Origin: CBDFGT01 sp965247225
Lineage (GTDB): Bacteria; Pseudomonadota; Alphaproteobacteria; Rhizobiales; Rhizobiaceae
Assembly (NCBI GenBank): GCA_965247225.1
Contig: CBDFGT010000019.1
Span: 1 to 64,000, forward strand
Reading direction: 5' to 3'
Length of the DNA: 64,000 nt
Notes under the pieces: generated by a model
Told to the model about the DNA's origin: nothing
The model's input: only the letters and a program-made list of their open reading frames with translations
Database searches by the model: none
Made by a program: the position numbers and the translations under genes
Shown here: positions 9,473 to 18,060 of the stretch, piece by piece
How positions within the stretch are numbered: the stretch's first letter is position 1
Layout: the number at the start of each line of letters is the position of its first letter

Positions 9473-9497
9473 AAAAACCCGGCACCTGGCCGGGTTT
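9473..9497 (-). terminator. Rho-independent terminator after icd
   Basis: A 9-bp perfect stem (AAACCCGGC with GCCGGGTTT) has a 5-nt loop and gives a T run on the minus strand, 28 bp after the icd stop. Confidence 0.8.
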
Positions 9498-9524
9498 CCT
9501 TGTCTTTCAAAATGCAGGTCTGAC

Positions 9525-10736
9525 TTATGCCATGGCCTTCTGCAGGTTCTCGTCAATCTTGTCGAGGAAGCCTGCCGTCGACAGCCAGGGCTGATCCGGA
9601 CCGATCAGCAGCGCCAGATCCTTGGTCATGTAACCGTCTTCAACAGACTGCACGCAAACCTTTTCCAGCGTATCGGCAAATTTGGCAAGGGCCGCATTGT
9701 CATCGAGCTTGGCGCGGTGGGCAAGGCCACGGGTCCAGGCAAAAATCGATGCGATGGAATTGGTCGAGGTCTCCTGACCCTTCTGGTGCTGGCGATAGTG
9801 GCGTGTCACTGTGCCGTGGGCGGCCTCTGCCTCAACAGTCTTGCCGTCCGGTGTCAGAAGAACGGATGTCATCAGGCCAAGCGAGCCGAACCCTTGGGCA
9901 ACCGTGTCGGATTGCACGTCGCCATCATAGTTCTTGCAGGCCCAGACATAACCGCCGGACCATTTCATGGCAGAGGCTACCATGTCATCGATCAGGCGAT
10001 GTTCATAGGTAATGCCGATTTCCTTGAATTGATCCTTGAATTCGGTTTCATAGATTTCTTCAAAAATATCCTTGAACCGGCCGTCATAGGCCTTGAGAAT
10101 CGTGTTCTTGGTGGACAGGTAAACCGGCCATTTGCGCATCAGGCCATACATCATCGATGCACGGGCGAACTCGCGGATCGATTCATCCAGATTGTACATC
10201 GCCAGGGCAACACCGGCACCGGGCGCATTGTAGACTTCCTTTTCGATCACGGAACCGTCTTCACCAACGAACTTGATGGTCAGCTTGCCCTTGCCGGGGA
10301 ATTTGAAATCGGTGGCCTTGTACTGGTCCCCAAAGGCGTGACGACCGACAACGATAGGCTTGGTCCAGCCCGGCACCAGACGCGGAACGTTTTTGCAGAT
10401 AATCGGTTCGCGGAAAATCACGCCACCCAGGATGTTGCGGATCGTGCCGTTGGGCGATTTCCACATTTCCTTCAGCTTGAATTCGGCCACACGGGCTTCA
10501 TCCGGTGTAATCGTCGCACACTTGATGCCGACACCGTGTTTCTTGATGGCATGGGCAGCGTCGACGGTCACCTTGTCGTTGGTAGCATCGCGGTTTTCAA
10601 CCGACAGGTCATAATAATCGATATCAAGATCAAGATAGGGAAGAATGAGCTTGTCCTTGATCAACTGCCAGATGATACGGGTCATCTCATCGCCGTCGAG
10701 ATCGGCGACCGGGTTTGCTACCTTGATTTTGCTCAT
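9525..10736 (-). CDS. icd: NADP-dependent isocitrate dehydrogenase
   Basis: This 403-residue enzyme oxidises isocitrate to 2-oxoglutarate in the TCA cycle with NADP. It is of the eukaryote-like homodimeric type found in Rhizobiales, not the E. coli type. It begins MSKIKVANPVADLDGDEMTRIIW and carries the substrate-binding segment NGTIRNILGGVIFREPI and the metal/substrate region DDMVASAMKWSGGYVWACKNYDGDVQSD. The HGTVTRHYRQHQKG segment binds the 2'-phosphate of NADP. Length is normal. It is transcribed alone, with its own terminator. Confidence 0.96.
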   Translation of the reverse strand: MSKIKVANPVADLDGDEMTRIIWQLIKDKLILPYLDLDIDYYDLSVENRDATNDKVTVDAAHAIKKHGVGIKCATITPDEARVAEFKLKEMWKSPNGTIRNILGGVIFREPIICKNVPRLVPGWTKPIVVGRHAFGDQYKATDFKFPGKGKLTIKFVGEDGSVIEKEVYNAPGAGVALAMYNLDESIREFARASMMYGLMRKWPVYLSTKNTILKAYDGRFKDIFEEIYETEFKDQFKEIGITYEHRLIDDMVASAMKWSGGYVWACKNYDGDVQSDTVAQGFGSLGLMTSVLLTPDGKTVEAEAAHGTVTRHYRQHQKGQETSTNSIASIFAWTRGLAHRAKLDDNAALAKFADTLEKVCVQSVEDGYMTKDLALLIGPDQPWLSTAGFLDKIDENLQKAMA

Positions 10737-10905
10737 GAAGTGGGCCTCTTGATTGGCCTGTGCGAACAGGCTTTGCTGTGTGGAAGGTCACAAGCGCTAT
10801 AGCATTGTGGTTGCCATACGCAAAGTACAGCTTGCCCATTTTTTGTTTGTGACTTTAATGTTTGAACGCAGCACCTCGAGACAAGGCCAAAACAGAAAAA
10901 GAGTG

Positions 10906-11460
10906 ATGGAGAACATATTGAAAAGGATTTTTGGGAAATGGATTTTGGGCACTTTGCTCGCCTTGCTGCCAGTGGGCGCGTCGGCGGCAGATGTCACAGA
11001 ACCGGTCAGGGTGATCATGGGTATCGCGGAAAAGATATGGGCGGAAGGCTCCCGGACGCAAGACTGGTATTTTGACGATACAAGGTTGAATTCAGTCTAT
11101 TCCAAAAGCTTTGTGGCGCAGTACCGCGAAGCCGAAAAGCACCCGGTTTTTGATACGGATACCGGTGTTGGCACACCATTTGACTATGATGTCATTGCCA
11201 ACGCTCAGGACGGGTGTCCGTTGAAGGATATTGTTTATAAGGTGGTTCCCGGCAGCAATGGCAAAACCGAGGTTCAGGTTACCTTCAACAATCAATATTG
11301 CCTTGATCCGACTTACGCCGGTGACCTCACCAATGTGAATTTTGAGGTCATCACCGAAGATGGCAAAGCTGCTATTGACGATATCGTCGTTGAAGGTGAG
11401 GATCCGGAAAAAGCCACGGATTCTCTCAAGGCCATCATGGCGGACATCGTCAAGGGATGA
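10906..11460 (+). CDS. Secreted DUF3828-like protein
   Basis: The 184-residue product has a clear signal peptide (KRIFGKWILGTLLALLPVGASAAD, cleavage near residue 25). The mature part begins with VRVIMGIAEKIWAEG and has YFDDTRLNSVYSKSF, then two cysteines (DGCPLKD and NQYCLDP) that could form a disulfide. The pattern resembles the DUF3828 family of periplasmic proteins, whose function is unknown. The ATG at 10906 is chosen because the signal peptide starts there. The open frame continues upstream without family features. It is divergent from icd and monocistronic. Confidence 0.6.
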   Translation: MENILKRIFGKWILGTLLALLPVGASAADVTEPVRVIMGIAEKIWAEGSRTQDWYFDDTRLNSVYSKSFVAQYREAEKHPVFDTDTGVGTPFDYDVIANAQDGCPLKDIVYKVVPGSNGKTEVQVTFNNQYCLDPTYAGDLTNVNFEVITEDGKAAIDDIVVEGEDPEKATDSLKAIMADIVKG

Positions 11461-11606
11461 GGATAGGTTTGAAGCCTGCCCGAAGGCCGGTCGGGGGCCG
11501 GTTTCCGGTCGCGCACGGGCCAATCCGAAGAATCAGATTTGTCTGCCGCTTTAATTCCACGCCGTTTTGTGCCAGTGAAGCGCCAGACTGAGCAGGAAAT
11601 ACACAT

Positions 11607-12443
11607 ATGGCAGGTACAAACAGCGAGCATGATATGATGACCGGGGGTCCGGTCATTGTTCTTGTGGAACCGCAACTGGGTGAAAATATCGGCATGGTGG
11701 CCCGCGCCATGGCCAATTTTGGCCTGTCGGAATTGCGGCTGGTCAATCCGCGCGATGGCTGGCCATCAGACAAGGCCCGCTCTGCCGCATCCAAAGCCGA
11801 TCATGTCATTGATGCGGCAAGGGTCTACGCCACGACGCAAGAAGCGATTGCCGATCTGAATTTCGTCTATGCCACAACGGCGCGGGAACGCTACGGTTAC
11901 AAGCCCGTGCGCTCGCCTGTGGTTGCTGCACGGACATTGCGGTCAAAAAATGCGCTGGGGCAGGGCACCGGTATCCTGTTTGGCCGCGAACGCACAGGCC
12001 TGAAAAACGAGGAAGTGGCGCTGGCCGACGAGATTGTGACCTTCCCCGTAAACCCGGCCTTCGCTTCGCTGAACCTTGCCCAGGCTGTGCTTTTGATGTC
12101 CTATGAATGGATGAACAGCGGCTTGCAATCGCTGGAGGTAACACCCTTTCAGGCGCTGGAGCAGCATCCGGCCACCAAGGAGCAGCTGTTCGGTTTTTTC
12201 GACCATATTGAGGAGGCCCTTGATGCCCGCGGATATTTCCGCCCGCTCGCCAAAAAGGCCAAAATGGTTGATAATCTTCGGGCTGTTCTGTCCAGGCAAG
12301 CTTTCACTGAGTCGGAAATCAGTGTTCTGCGCGGCGTTATCTCCTCGCTGGACCGCTTCAGTCGCAAGTTTCCCCGCGGTTCAGGATCACCCGAACAGCG
12401 GAGCCCGGAATTGTTTAGCAAAGACGAGACCGATGACGAATGA
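11607..12443 (+). CDS. trmJ: tRNA (cytidine/uridine-2'-O-)-methyltransferase TrmJ
   Basis: The 278-residue product is a SPOUT (SpoU-class) RNA methyltransferase. Motif 1 is VEPQLGENIGMVARAMANFG (about 20-39). The knotted SAM site is formed by GILFGRERTGLKNEE and FPVNPAFASLNLAQAV. This N-terminal domain plus a C-terminal extension is the TrmJ layout, which methylates the 2'-OH of nucleotide 32 in tRNAs. AGGA lies about 9 nt before the ATG. The gene overlaps murI by 11 bp, a pairing seen in other Rhizobiales. Confidence 0.88.
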   Translation: MAGTNSEHDMMTGGPVIVLVEPQLGENIGMVARAMANFGLSELRLVNPRDGWPSDKARSAASKADHVIDAARVYATTQEAIADLNFVYATTARERYGYKPVRSPVVAARTLRSKNALGQGTGILFGRERTGLKNEEVALADEIVTFPVNPAFASLNLAQAVLLMSYEWMNSGLQSLEVTPFQALEQHPATKEQLFGFFDHIEEALDARGYFRPLAKKAKMVDNLRAVLSRQAFTESEISVLRGVISSLDRFSRKFPRGSGSPEQRSPELFSKDETDDE

Positions 12444-13224
12444 CGCAAAGCCGGTTCTGGTTTTCGACAGTGGAATTGGCGGCCTGACAGTCCTGCGCGA
12501 GGCGCGGGTGCTGATGCCGGAGCGCAATTTTCTCTATGTGGCGGATGATTCCGGTTTTCCCTATGGCGGCTGGGAGGAAGGTGCCCTGAAAGAACGGGTG
12601 ATTTCGCTTTTCGACAGGCTGCTGCGCGAGCATGATCCTGAAATCTGCATCATTGCCTGCAACACCGCCTTCACGCTGGTGGGGGCAGATCTGCGGGTGC
12701 ATTTCCCGCATATGCCATTTGTCGGTACGGTTCCGGCCATCAAGCCGGCAGCCGAGCGCACGCGGTCGGGCCTTGTCTCGGTCCTGGCAACACCGGGAAC
12801 CGTCAAGCGGGCCTATACCCGCGAACTGATCCAGTCCTTTGCCAGCCAGTGCCATGTCCGCCTTGTGGGATCGGAAAATCTGGCACGCATGGCGGAACGC
12901 CATATCCGCGGCGAAGCCGTTCCGGACGCTGATATCATGGCCGAGATCAGCCAGTGCTTTCTGGAACGCGATGGCCGCAAAACCGATATTGTGGTCCTGG
13001 CCTGTACACACTACCCGTTCATGGCCAATATTTTCCGGCGTCTGGCACCCTGGCCTGTCGACTGGATCGACCCTGCCGAGGCCATTGCCCGCAGGGCTCG
13101 CAGTCTCGTACCGGTACTTGCGCAGGACAATGCTCCGGGGCAGCGCGATTTGGCCCTGTTCACGTCGGGAAAACCGGATTTTGCCACACGCCGCCTGATG
13201 CACGGTTTCGGTCTGGAGACTTGA
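12433..13224 (+). CDS. murI: Glutamate racemase
   Basis: The 263-residue enzyme makes D-glutamate for peptidoglycan. The family signature VFDSGIGGLTVLRE opens the protein and YVADDSGFPYGGW follows. The two catalytic cysteines are in IIACNTAFT and VLACTHYPF. The ATG at 12433 is inside the end of trmJ, which points to translational coupling. A second ATG at 12440 is out of frame. Length is typical. Confidence 0.95.
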   Translation: MTNDAKPVLVFDSGIGGLTVLREARVLMPERNFLYVADDSGFPYGGWEEGALKERVISLFDRLLREHDPEICIIACNTAFTLVGADLRVHFPHMPFVGTVPAIKPAAERTRSGLVSVLATPGTVKRAYTRELIQSFASQCHVRLVGSENLARMAERHIRGEAVPDADIMAEISQCFLERDGRKTDIVVLACTHYPFMANIFRRLAPWPVDWIDPAEAIARRARSLVPVLAQDNAPGQRDLALFTSGKPDFATRRLMHGFGLET

Positions 13225-13312
13225 CGGAATTTTAACCCGGTGTTCTATTGCATGAAGGTCAGAACGGTATCACCCATGTTGCCTGACCGGCCACAGACTG
13301 ATCATAGAGCTT

Positions 13313-14224
13313 TTGTCACAGGTTTCCCCCTTGTCCGCTTCGCTTCACAAGCAGGTTGCCGAATTCCGGCAAGCCTTTCTCGACCATCCCGCCATGGATG
13401 AGGCACGATTCGCCTATATCGAATCCCTGCTGCGCTTGTTCGGAGCTGATATCAGTCTGAACCGCCTTTACCTCGATATGGCGAAAACGATGATTTCCGG
13501 TGTTCTGCTTGTGCTTCATGCAAGGCAGGATCGTCAGGATCCGTCCACCTATGTAACCCTGACAGATCTTGAAACCATTGTTGTCGGAAACGGGTTTGCC
13601 AGTCGCGGCCGGTTGCGGTCCTATATATCCAGAATGGAAGATCTCGGGCTCATCGCATTTGAGCCGCACCCGGCAGACCGGCGCAAGAAATGGATCATCG
13701 TGCGCGATAAGCTGATCCGCAACGATGTGGATTCCTGGGTGAGCCATGTCCGTGTTCTTGCGATGCTGGACGACCATCCCCTTTATGAAAATATTCTGGC
13801 CGCTGACATAGACACCATTTCCAAAATCCGGTCTGTTTCGCTGGAAACCCTGCCGCTGGGCGTGACGATGTTTGCCAGCAATGTTGAAATTGGTGGGCTC
13901 ATGGGTTTTGACAGCGGTCTGATGATTTTCATTTTTATTCTCGATGAAGCCCGCAAACTGGCTGACGGGGGCCCGGTCATCATTCCCTACACACGCATTG
14001 CGCAAATATTCGGCGTGTCGCGCACGCATGTTTGGAAAGTGGCCAGCTTTCTGGAAAGCGCACAGATGGTGACGGTGGAAGTCAAGGGCAGCGCTTCCCT
14101 CCGCATCCTTCCCCTTGCCCATAGTGTGCTGGATCGCTGGCTTGCCAATGTCTGCGCCATCCTGCGCGTCCAGTGTGATCTCGTTTCTGGTCCAGGCATT
14201 TGTCCGGGGCAATGCAGAAATTAG
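13313..14224 (+). CDS. Double winged-helix protein, probable transcriptional regulator
   Basis: I do not recognise a named family. Residues about 60-135 read like a MarR-type winged helix (VTLTDLETIVVGNGFASRGRLRSYISRMEDLGLI, then basic PADRRKKWIIVRD for the wing). Residues about 225-275 look like a second helix-turn-helix (IPYTRIAQIFGVSRTHVWKVASFLESAQMV). A cytosolic DNA-binding regulator is the likely role. The start is uncertain: the longest frame needs a TTG at 13313 with a poor ribosome site, and further TTG (13331) or ATG (13394) codons are in frame. No signal peptide or membrane segment is convincing. It follows murI by 88 bp. Confidence 0.6.
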   Translation: MSQVSPLSASLHKQVAEFRQAFLDHPAMDEARFAYIESLLRLFGADISLNRLYLDMAKTMISGVLLVLHARQDRQDPSTYVTLTDLETIVVGNGFASRGRLRSYISRMEDLGLIAFEPHPADRRKKWIIVRDKLIRNDVDSWVSHVRVLAMLDDHPLYENILAADIDTISKIRSVSLETLPLGVTMFASNVEIGGLMGFDSGLMIFIFILDEARKLADGGPVIIPYTRIAQIFGVSRTHVWKVASFLESAQMVTVEVKGSASLRILPLAHSVLDRWLANVCAILRVQCDLVSGPGICPGQCRN

Positions 14225-14337
14225 GTCCAAAAAGTGGCGTTGACCTTGTATCCTGTTTCTATATCGCTTTCTGGAAATCAGACTGTTTGACTGGTTCGCC
14301 CCATCCAAAATGCTCTGGTTTCCGGAGGTACCCCGGT

Positions 14338-14369
14338 GCGCATGCTGATATCCCCAATTCAGCATGCGC
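14338..14369. repeat. Perfect 11-bp inverted repeat
   Basis: GCGCATGCTGA and TCAGCATGCGC flank a 10-nt loop in the roughly 400-bp gap between the winged-helix gene and the polymerase gene. There is no T run, so it is not a standard terminator. Apart from this hairpin and the SOS promoter at 14589-14619 I see nothing in the gap; the open frame across it does not look coding. Confidence 0.6.
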
Positions 14370-14588
14370 GATCCTCATGGCGGGGAAACCATATTTCAGG
14401 ACACATCCTGTGCCGTGGTGCCTGCGCGACATGGAGGAATTTGATGCGCTTTGCAAAAGGCTGTTCCTCGATCAGAACAATGTTGCCCGCTTTGTGACCA
14501 TGGTTGTGATCCGGACCGCCAAGGAAACAACCGCCGTTTCTTTGTGAGCAACAGCATTTGCCGGCTGTGGGCTTTGTCATGTGCAGGC

Positions 14589-14619
14589 TTGACCTGCCAG
14601 CAATGTTCCTGTTATGTTC
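14589..14619 (+). promoter_or_regulatory. SOS promoter of the Y-family polymerase
   Basis: TTGACC (14589-14594) and TATGTT (14613-14618) form a -35/-10 pair 18 bp apart. A perfect alphaproteobacterial LexA box GTTC-N7-GTTC (14605-14619) covers the -10. Repression by LexA and induction on DNA damage are expected. Confidence 0.8.
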
Positions 14620-14624
14620 TATTT

Positions 14625-15899
14625 ATGGAAACACAATGGGACATGGCCGGGCGCTGGAACGATGGTGGAGACCTGAAATGGCTCTATATCGACATGAACA
14701 GCTTTTTTGCCAGCGTCGAACAGCAGGATGACCCGCGCTTGCGCGGTAGGCCGGTCATCGTGGTGCCGGTCAAATCGGATTATACGTCTGCTATTGCTGC
14801 CTCGAAGGAGGCAAAGGTCTTTGGTGTCAAAACCGGTACAAATGTGCGCGAAGCGCGCGAGAAATGTCCGGGCCTGTTTGTCATCGAGGCCAGACCTGAC
14901 CGTTATGTGCACTATCACCACCGTATGATCGCAGCCATTGATACGGTCCTGCCCATCGACCGGGTTTGTTCCATCGATGAGGTTGCCTGCCGTCTCATGG
15001 GGCCGGAAATGCTGGAGCAGAATGCCTGCCGACTGGGACTGCGCCTTCAAAATGTGGTGATGGAAAAGCTTGGAACATCCATGACATGTTCGGTAGGTAT
15101 CGCCCCTTCGCGGCTTCTGGCCAAGACGGCAGCCGACATGCAAAAACCGCTTGGCCTGACGATCCTGCGCATGGACCAGTTACCCGGCGATCTTCTGGCA
15201 CTGGAAATGGATGATTTTGCAGGCATCGGGCGAGCTATGAAAGAAAGGCTGAATGCGGCAGGCATTACCACGGTAAAAGAGCTTTGGGATTTGCCGCCGT
15301 CTAGGCTGCGCCAGCTCTGGGGCGGAATTGTCGGCGATCACTTCTTCTATGCCTTGCACGGCACAGATCCGACGGAAACGCCGACCACCCGCGGATCTGT
15401 CAGTCACTCCCATGTTCTGGCACCGGCCCTGCGTCCGCATCAAGAGGCGCTGACGGTTGCCAGACGGCTGGCCGTCAAATGCGGCAGCCGGTTGCGGCGC
15501 ATGGGCTATAAATGCACCGGGCTTCATCTGTCCGTGCGTCCTGAAAAAGGCGGATGGGCGCAGGCACAGCGCCGGTTCGCGCCGACGGCCGACAGTTTCC
15601 GGATGTTGCAGGGTGTGGAGGAGATGTGGCAGGAATGCGCCAGGGCCGCGCGTTTTAAAAAAGTGTCGGTCACCTGCCTGAACCTCGTTCCGGCAGATCG
15701 TGATCCGGACCTGTTCGGCTGGACACCGGAGGCTGGCGAAAACGGCAGGCATATGTTGCTTTTGAATGCTATGGACCGGTTGAACCAGCGTTATGGCAAG
15801 GATGCTGTCTCCATCGGTCCGCGTCCAGGCCTCCATGATTTTGTCGGTGCCAAAATTGCGTTCAACCGGATACCGGAAGTCCCGGAGTTTCGCGAGTGA
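14625..15899 (+). CDS. Y-family translesion DNA polymerase (DinB/UmuC-like)
   Basis: The product is about 424 residues. The Y-family catalytic motifs are LYIDMNSFFASVEQQ near the start (metal-binding Asp) and VCSIDEVACRL (second acidic pair). PSRLLAKTAADMQKP and the helix-hairpin-helix FAGIGRAMKERLNAAGITTVKEL make the palm-thumb link, and the C-terminal part is a little-finger domain. It should copy damaged DNA with low fidelity. The LexA box immediately upstream puts it in the SOS regulon. Transcription probably starts near 14625, so translation from the in-frame ATG at 14643 (MAGRW) is an alternative to 14625. It could be called dinB/dinP-like; the exact subgroup is not settled by eye. Confidence 0.85.
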   Translation: METQWDMAGRWNDGGDLKWLYIDMNSFFASVEQQDDPRLRGRPVIVVPVKSDYTSAIAASKEAKVFGVKTGTNVREAREKCPGLFVIEARPDRYVHYHHRMIAAIDTVLPIDRVCSIDEVACRLMGPEMLEQNACRLGLRLQNVVMEKLGTSMTCSVGIAPSRLLAKTAADMQKPLGLTILRMDQLPGDLLALEMDDFAGIGRAMKERLNAAGITTVKELWDLPPSRLRQLWGGIVGDHFFYALHGTDPTETPTTRGSVSHSHVLAPALRPHQEALTVARRLAVKCGSRLRRMGYKCTGLHLSVRPEKGGWAQAQRRFAPTADSFRMLQGVEEMWQECARAARFKKVSVTCLNLVPADRDPDLFGWTPEAGENGRHMLLLNAMDRLNQRYGKDAVSIGPRPGLHDFVGAKIAFNRIPEVPEFRE

Positions 15900-16082
15900 C
15901 CGGTGGTTTGTGTCCGGCATTTGCATTCGATCGCAGCGCCCTCAGGGGCCATGTCGCATGCTTGCCGCAACGGGGGATCACAGGACAGGTTCATGCCACT
16001 TGCCTGTGGGTAACAGAATTCTGCCTGCGCATGGTGCCCAAAAGATTGGTAAGGGAAAGACTGTTGTGAAGCGGGGACTGTA

Positions 16083-17597
16083 ATGACGGCAGGCATTGAC
16101 ATGGGCACAGATCCGGCTGGCAAGAATGCTGCCCTGGATCTTGAGGAGCTTCTGGCAACCCGTCTTCTGGTTCAGGGCAATTCCGGCTCGGGCAAGTCTC
16201 ATCTGCTGCGGAGGCTCCTGGAGCAGAGTGCACAATGGGTTCAGCAGGTGATCATTGATCCTGAAGGTGATTTCGTCACGCTGGCCGACAAATATGGTCA
16301 CGTCGTTATTGAAGGTGAACGCTCGGAAGCGGAACTGGTTGGCATCGCCTCGCGCATCCGCCAGCATCGCGTGTCTTGCGTTCTGTCGCTGGAAGGGCTG
16401 GATGCGGAAAACCAGATGCGGGCAGCAGGCCAGTTTCTGAATGGCCTGTTTGATGCCGATCGTGAATTCTGGTTTCCGGTTCTGGTGGTTGTTGACGAGG
16501 CACAGCTGTTTGCCCCGTCGGTGGCGGGCGATGTTGCCGAGGATGCCCGTAAACTGTCGCTGGGCGCGATGACCAATCTGATGTGCCGTGGGCGTAAACG
16601 CGGCCTTGCCGGTGTGATTGCCACCCAGCGTCTGGCCAAGCTTGCCAAGAATGTGGCGGCGGAAGCCTCGAATTTTCTGATGGGCCGGACATTTCTCGAT
16701 ATTGACATGGCGCGGGCGGCCGATCTCCTGGGCATGGACCGCAGGCAGGCGGAAATGTTCCGGGATCTGCCGCGCGGCTCCTTTGTGGCGCTTGGGCCAG
16801 CCTTGTCGCGCAAGCCCCTCAGCCTGTCGATTGGCCCGGTGGAAACATCCGCCCGTTCGGTCAGTCCGAGGCTCCTGCCTTTGCCCGGTGCGCCTGTCGA
16901 TGCCGAGGAACTGATCTTCACGCCGGACCCGGATGAGTTTACCCGGCCGGTGCAGCGCCGGGTCGCCCAGCCTGCGCGCCCGACCGGCGACATTCTGGCA
17001 GATCTGGCAAAATCGGCTCCGCCGCAAGCCGCGCAGCACGAAACACGGTCAGCCCAGGCCGCCATGACGCCGCAGGAACGCGAAGGGCTGATAGGGCAGG
17101 TGCTGCATGAAATTCTGGACATGGAAGGCTCAGCCTTCCGGTCTGATTCCGTGCTCTATCAGGATTTTCTGGTGCGCGCCCGCATGCGCCGGCTGTCCGG
17201 CCCGCCGATGCCCTTGCGGGAGTTCCGCCGCCGCGTGGCGGTTGTGCGCTCGGGTGTTGATGCCGACCTTGCCGGCAGGGATGACTGGAAACTGGCACTC
17301 GACCTGTCCGCGTCTGTCACGGATGACTTGCAGGGCGTTTTTCTCTTGATGGCAAAGGCAGCGCTTTCGTGCGAAGCCTGTCCGTCTGATGCGCGGATTG
17401 CCCGTGCCTATGGAACCCATTCGGCCCGCCGCGCCCGTCGCCTGCTCGGCTATTTCGAAGAGCAGGGTTTGATCGTTGTCCATACGGATTTTGCCGGGCT
17501 GCGCATCGTCGCTTTCCCGGATCTGGGTGCACAAACGCTGCCTGGCGATCCCAATGCGCTTGATCCGGACCATTCCGGGCAGACGGCGGCAGAATAG
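16083..17597 (+). CDS. HerA-like ATPase (DUF87 type)
   Basis: The 504-residue protein has Walker A GNSGSGKS at 32-39, Walker B VLVVVDEAQ at 133-141, a probable arginine-rich sensor CRGRKRG and the Gln motif VIATQRLAK. This is the HerA/FtsK-like P-loop core. HerA ATPases pump DNA or work with the nuclease NurA in end resection, but no NurA or other nuclease gene adjoins. Residues about 320-500 form a separate region with a winged-helix look (ARAYGTHSARRARRLLGYFEEQGLIVV). GGGG stands 6 nt before the ATG. A housekeeping role in DNA repair or plasmid/phage restriction are both possible; I infer only ATP-driven action on DNA. Confidence 0.75.
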   Translation: MTAGIDMGTDPAGKNAALDLEELLATRLLVQGNSGSGKSHLLRRLLEQSAQWVQQVIIDPEGDFVTLADKYGHVVIEGERSEAELVGIASRIRQHRVSCVLSLEGLDAENQMRAAGQFLNGLFDADREFWFPVLVVVDEAQLFAPSVAGDVAEDARKLSLGAMTNLMCRGRKRGLAGVIATQRLAKLAKNVAAEASNFLMGRTFLDIDMARAADLLGMDRRQAEMFRDLPRGSFVALGPALSRKPLSLSIGPVETSARSVSPRLLPLPGAPVDAEELIFTPDPDEFTRPVQRRVAQPARPTGDILADLAKSAPPQAAQHETRSAQAAMTPQEREGLIGQVLHEILDMEGSAFRSDSVLYQDFLVRARMRRLSGPPMPLREFRRRVAVVRSGVDADLAGRDDWKLALDLSASVTDDLQGVFLLMAKAALSCEACPSDARIARAYGTHSARRARRLLGYFEEQGLIVVHTDFAGLRIVAFPDLGAQTLPGDPNALDPDHSGQTAAE

Positions 17598-17600
17598 CAG

Positions 17601-18005
17601 TTAATCCTGACGGATCTCCACATGCCACCATTTTGGTCGTCCGCCGCGGTAGGAATGGTATTGCGGAGTGAAGGTCTTGATCTTCGGATTGTCGAATGTG
17701 CCGACCAGCAGGGCGATGACGGGCGCATCGTCGACAGCACCGATAGAGCTGCCGCAGTTCTGGCAGAAGGCGCGGCTGGAAAACTCCGAGGAGCGGTAGA
17801 GGGCAGGTGCGCCTGCAGGGCCGGTCCACGAGACGGCGTCTCCTGGAAATTCAACCCAGGCGGCGGTCAGGCTGCCGGTGTGGCGCTGGCACATGCTGCA
17901 GGAGCATGTATGCGGTTTTGCAGCGGGAGCACGTGCCTCGAAGCGGATCTGGCCGCAAAGACATCCCCCTTTCAACAGACGTTTGGACCTTGCCATGGAT
18001 TCCAT
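17601..18005 (-). CDS. GFA (glutathione-dependent formaldehyde-activating-like) protein
   Basis: The 134-residue product shows the GFA zinc-binding pattern: GGCLCGQIRFEA, then CSCSMCQRHTG and FCQNCGSSIG, all with paired cysteines. Founding members add glutathione to formaldehyde, though many relatives have other or unknown roles. The ATG at 18005 is preceded by AAGAGA; a second ATG at 17996 is possible. An open frame farther upstream covers the terC terminator and is not coding. The protein may relate to the adhC-fghA formaldehyde genes 12-16 kb away, which is inference only. Confidence 0.85.
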   Translation of the reverse strand: MESMARSKRLLKGGCLCGQIRFEARAPAAKPHTCSCSMCQRHTGSLTAAWVEFPGDAVSWTGPAGAPALYRSSEFSSRAFCQNCGSSIGAVDDAPVIALLVGTFDNPKIKTFTPQYHSYRGGRPKWWHVEIRQD

Positions 18006-18014
18006 TCTCTTGGA

Positions 18015-18047
18015 AAAGAAAACCCGGCATTGTTGCCAATGCCGGGT
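18015..18047 (-). terminator. Rho-independent terminator after terC
   Basis: An 11-bp perfect stem (ACCCGGCATTG) with a 4-nt loop is followed on the minus strand by TTTTCTTTT. It lies between terC and the GFA gene, so these are separate units. Confidence 0.85.
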
Positions 18048-18060
18048 CTGAGCTGTTGGA

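Noticed and set aside
9438..10802. 454-codon open frame on the plus strand opposite icd
   Set aside because: It is antisense to a clearly conserved enzyme gene and its product has no family-like features; long shadow frames are expected at this base composition.
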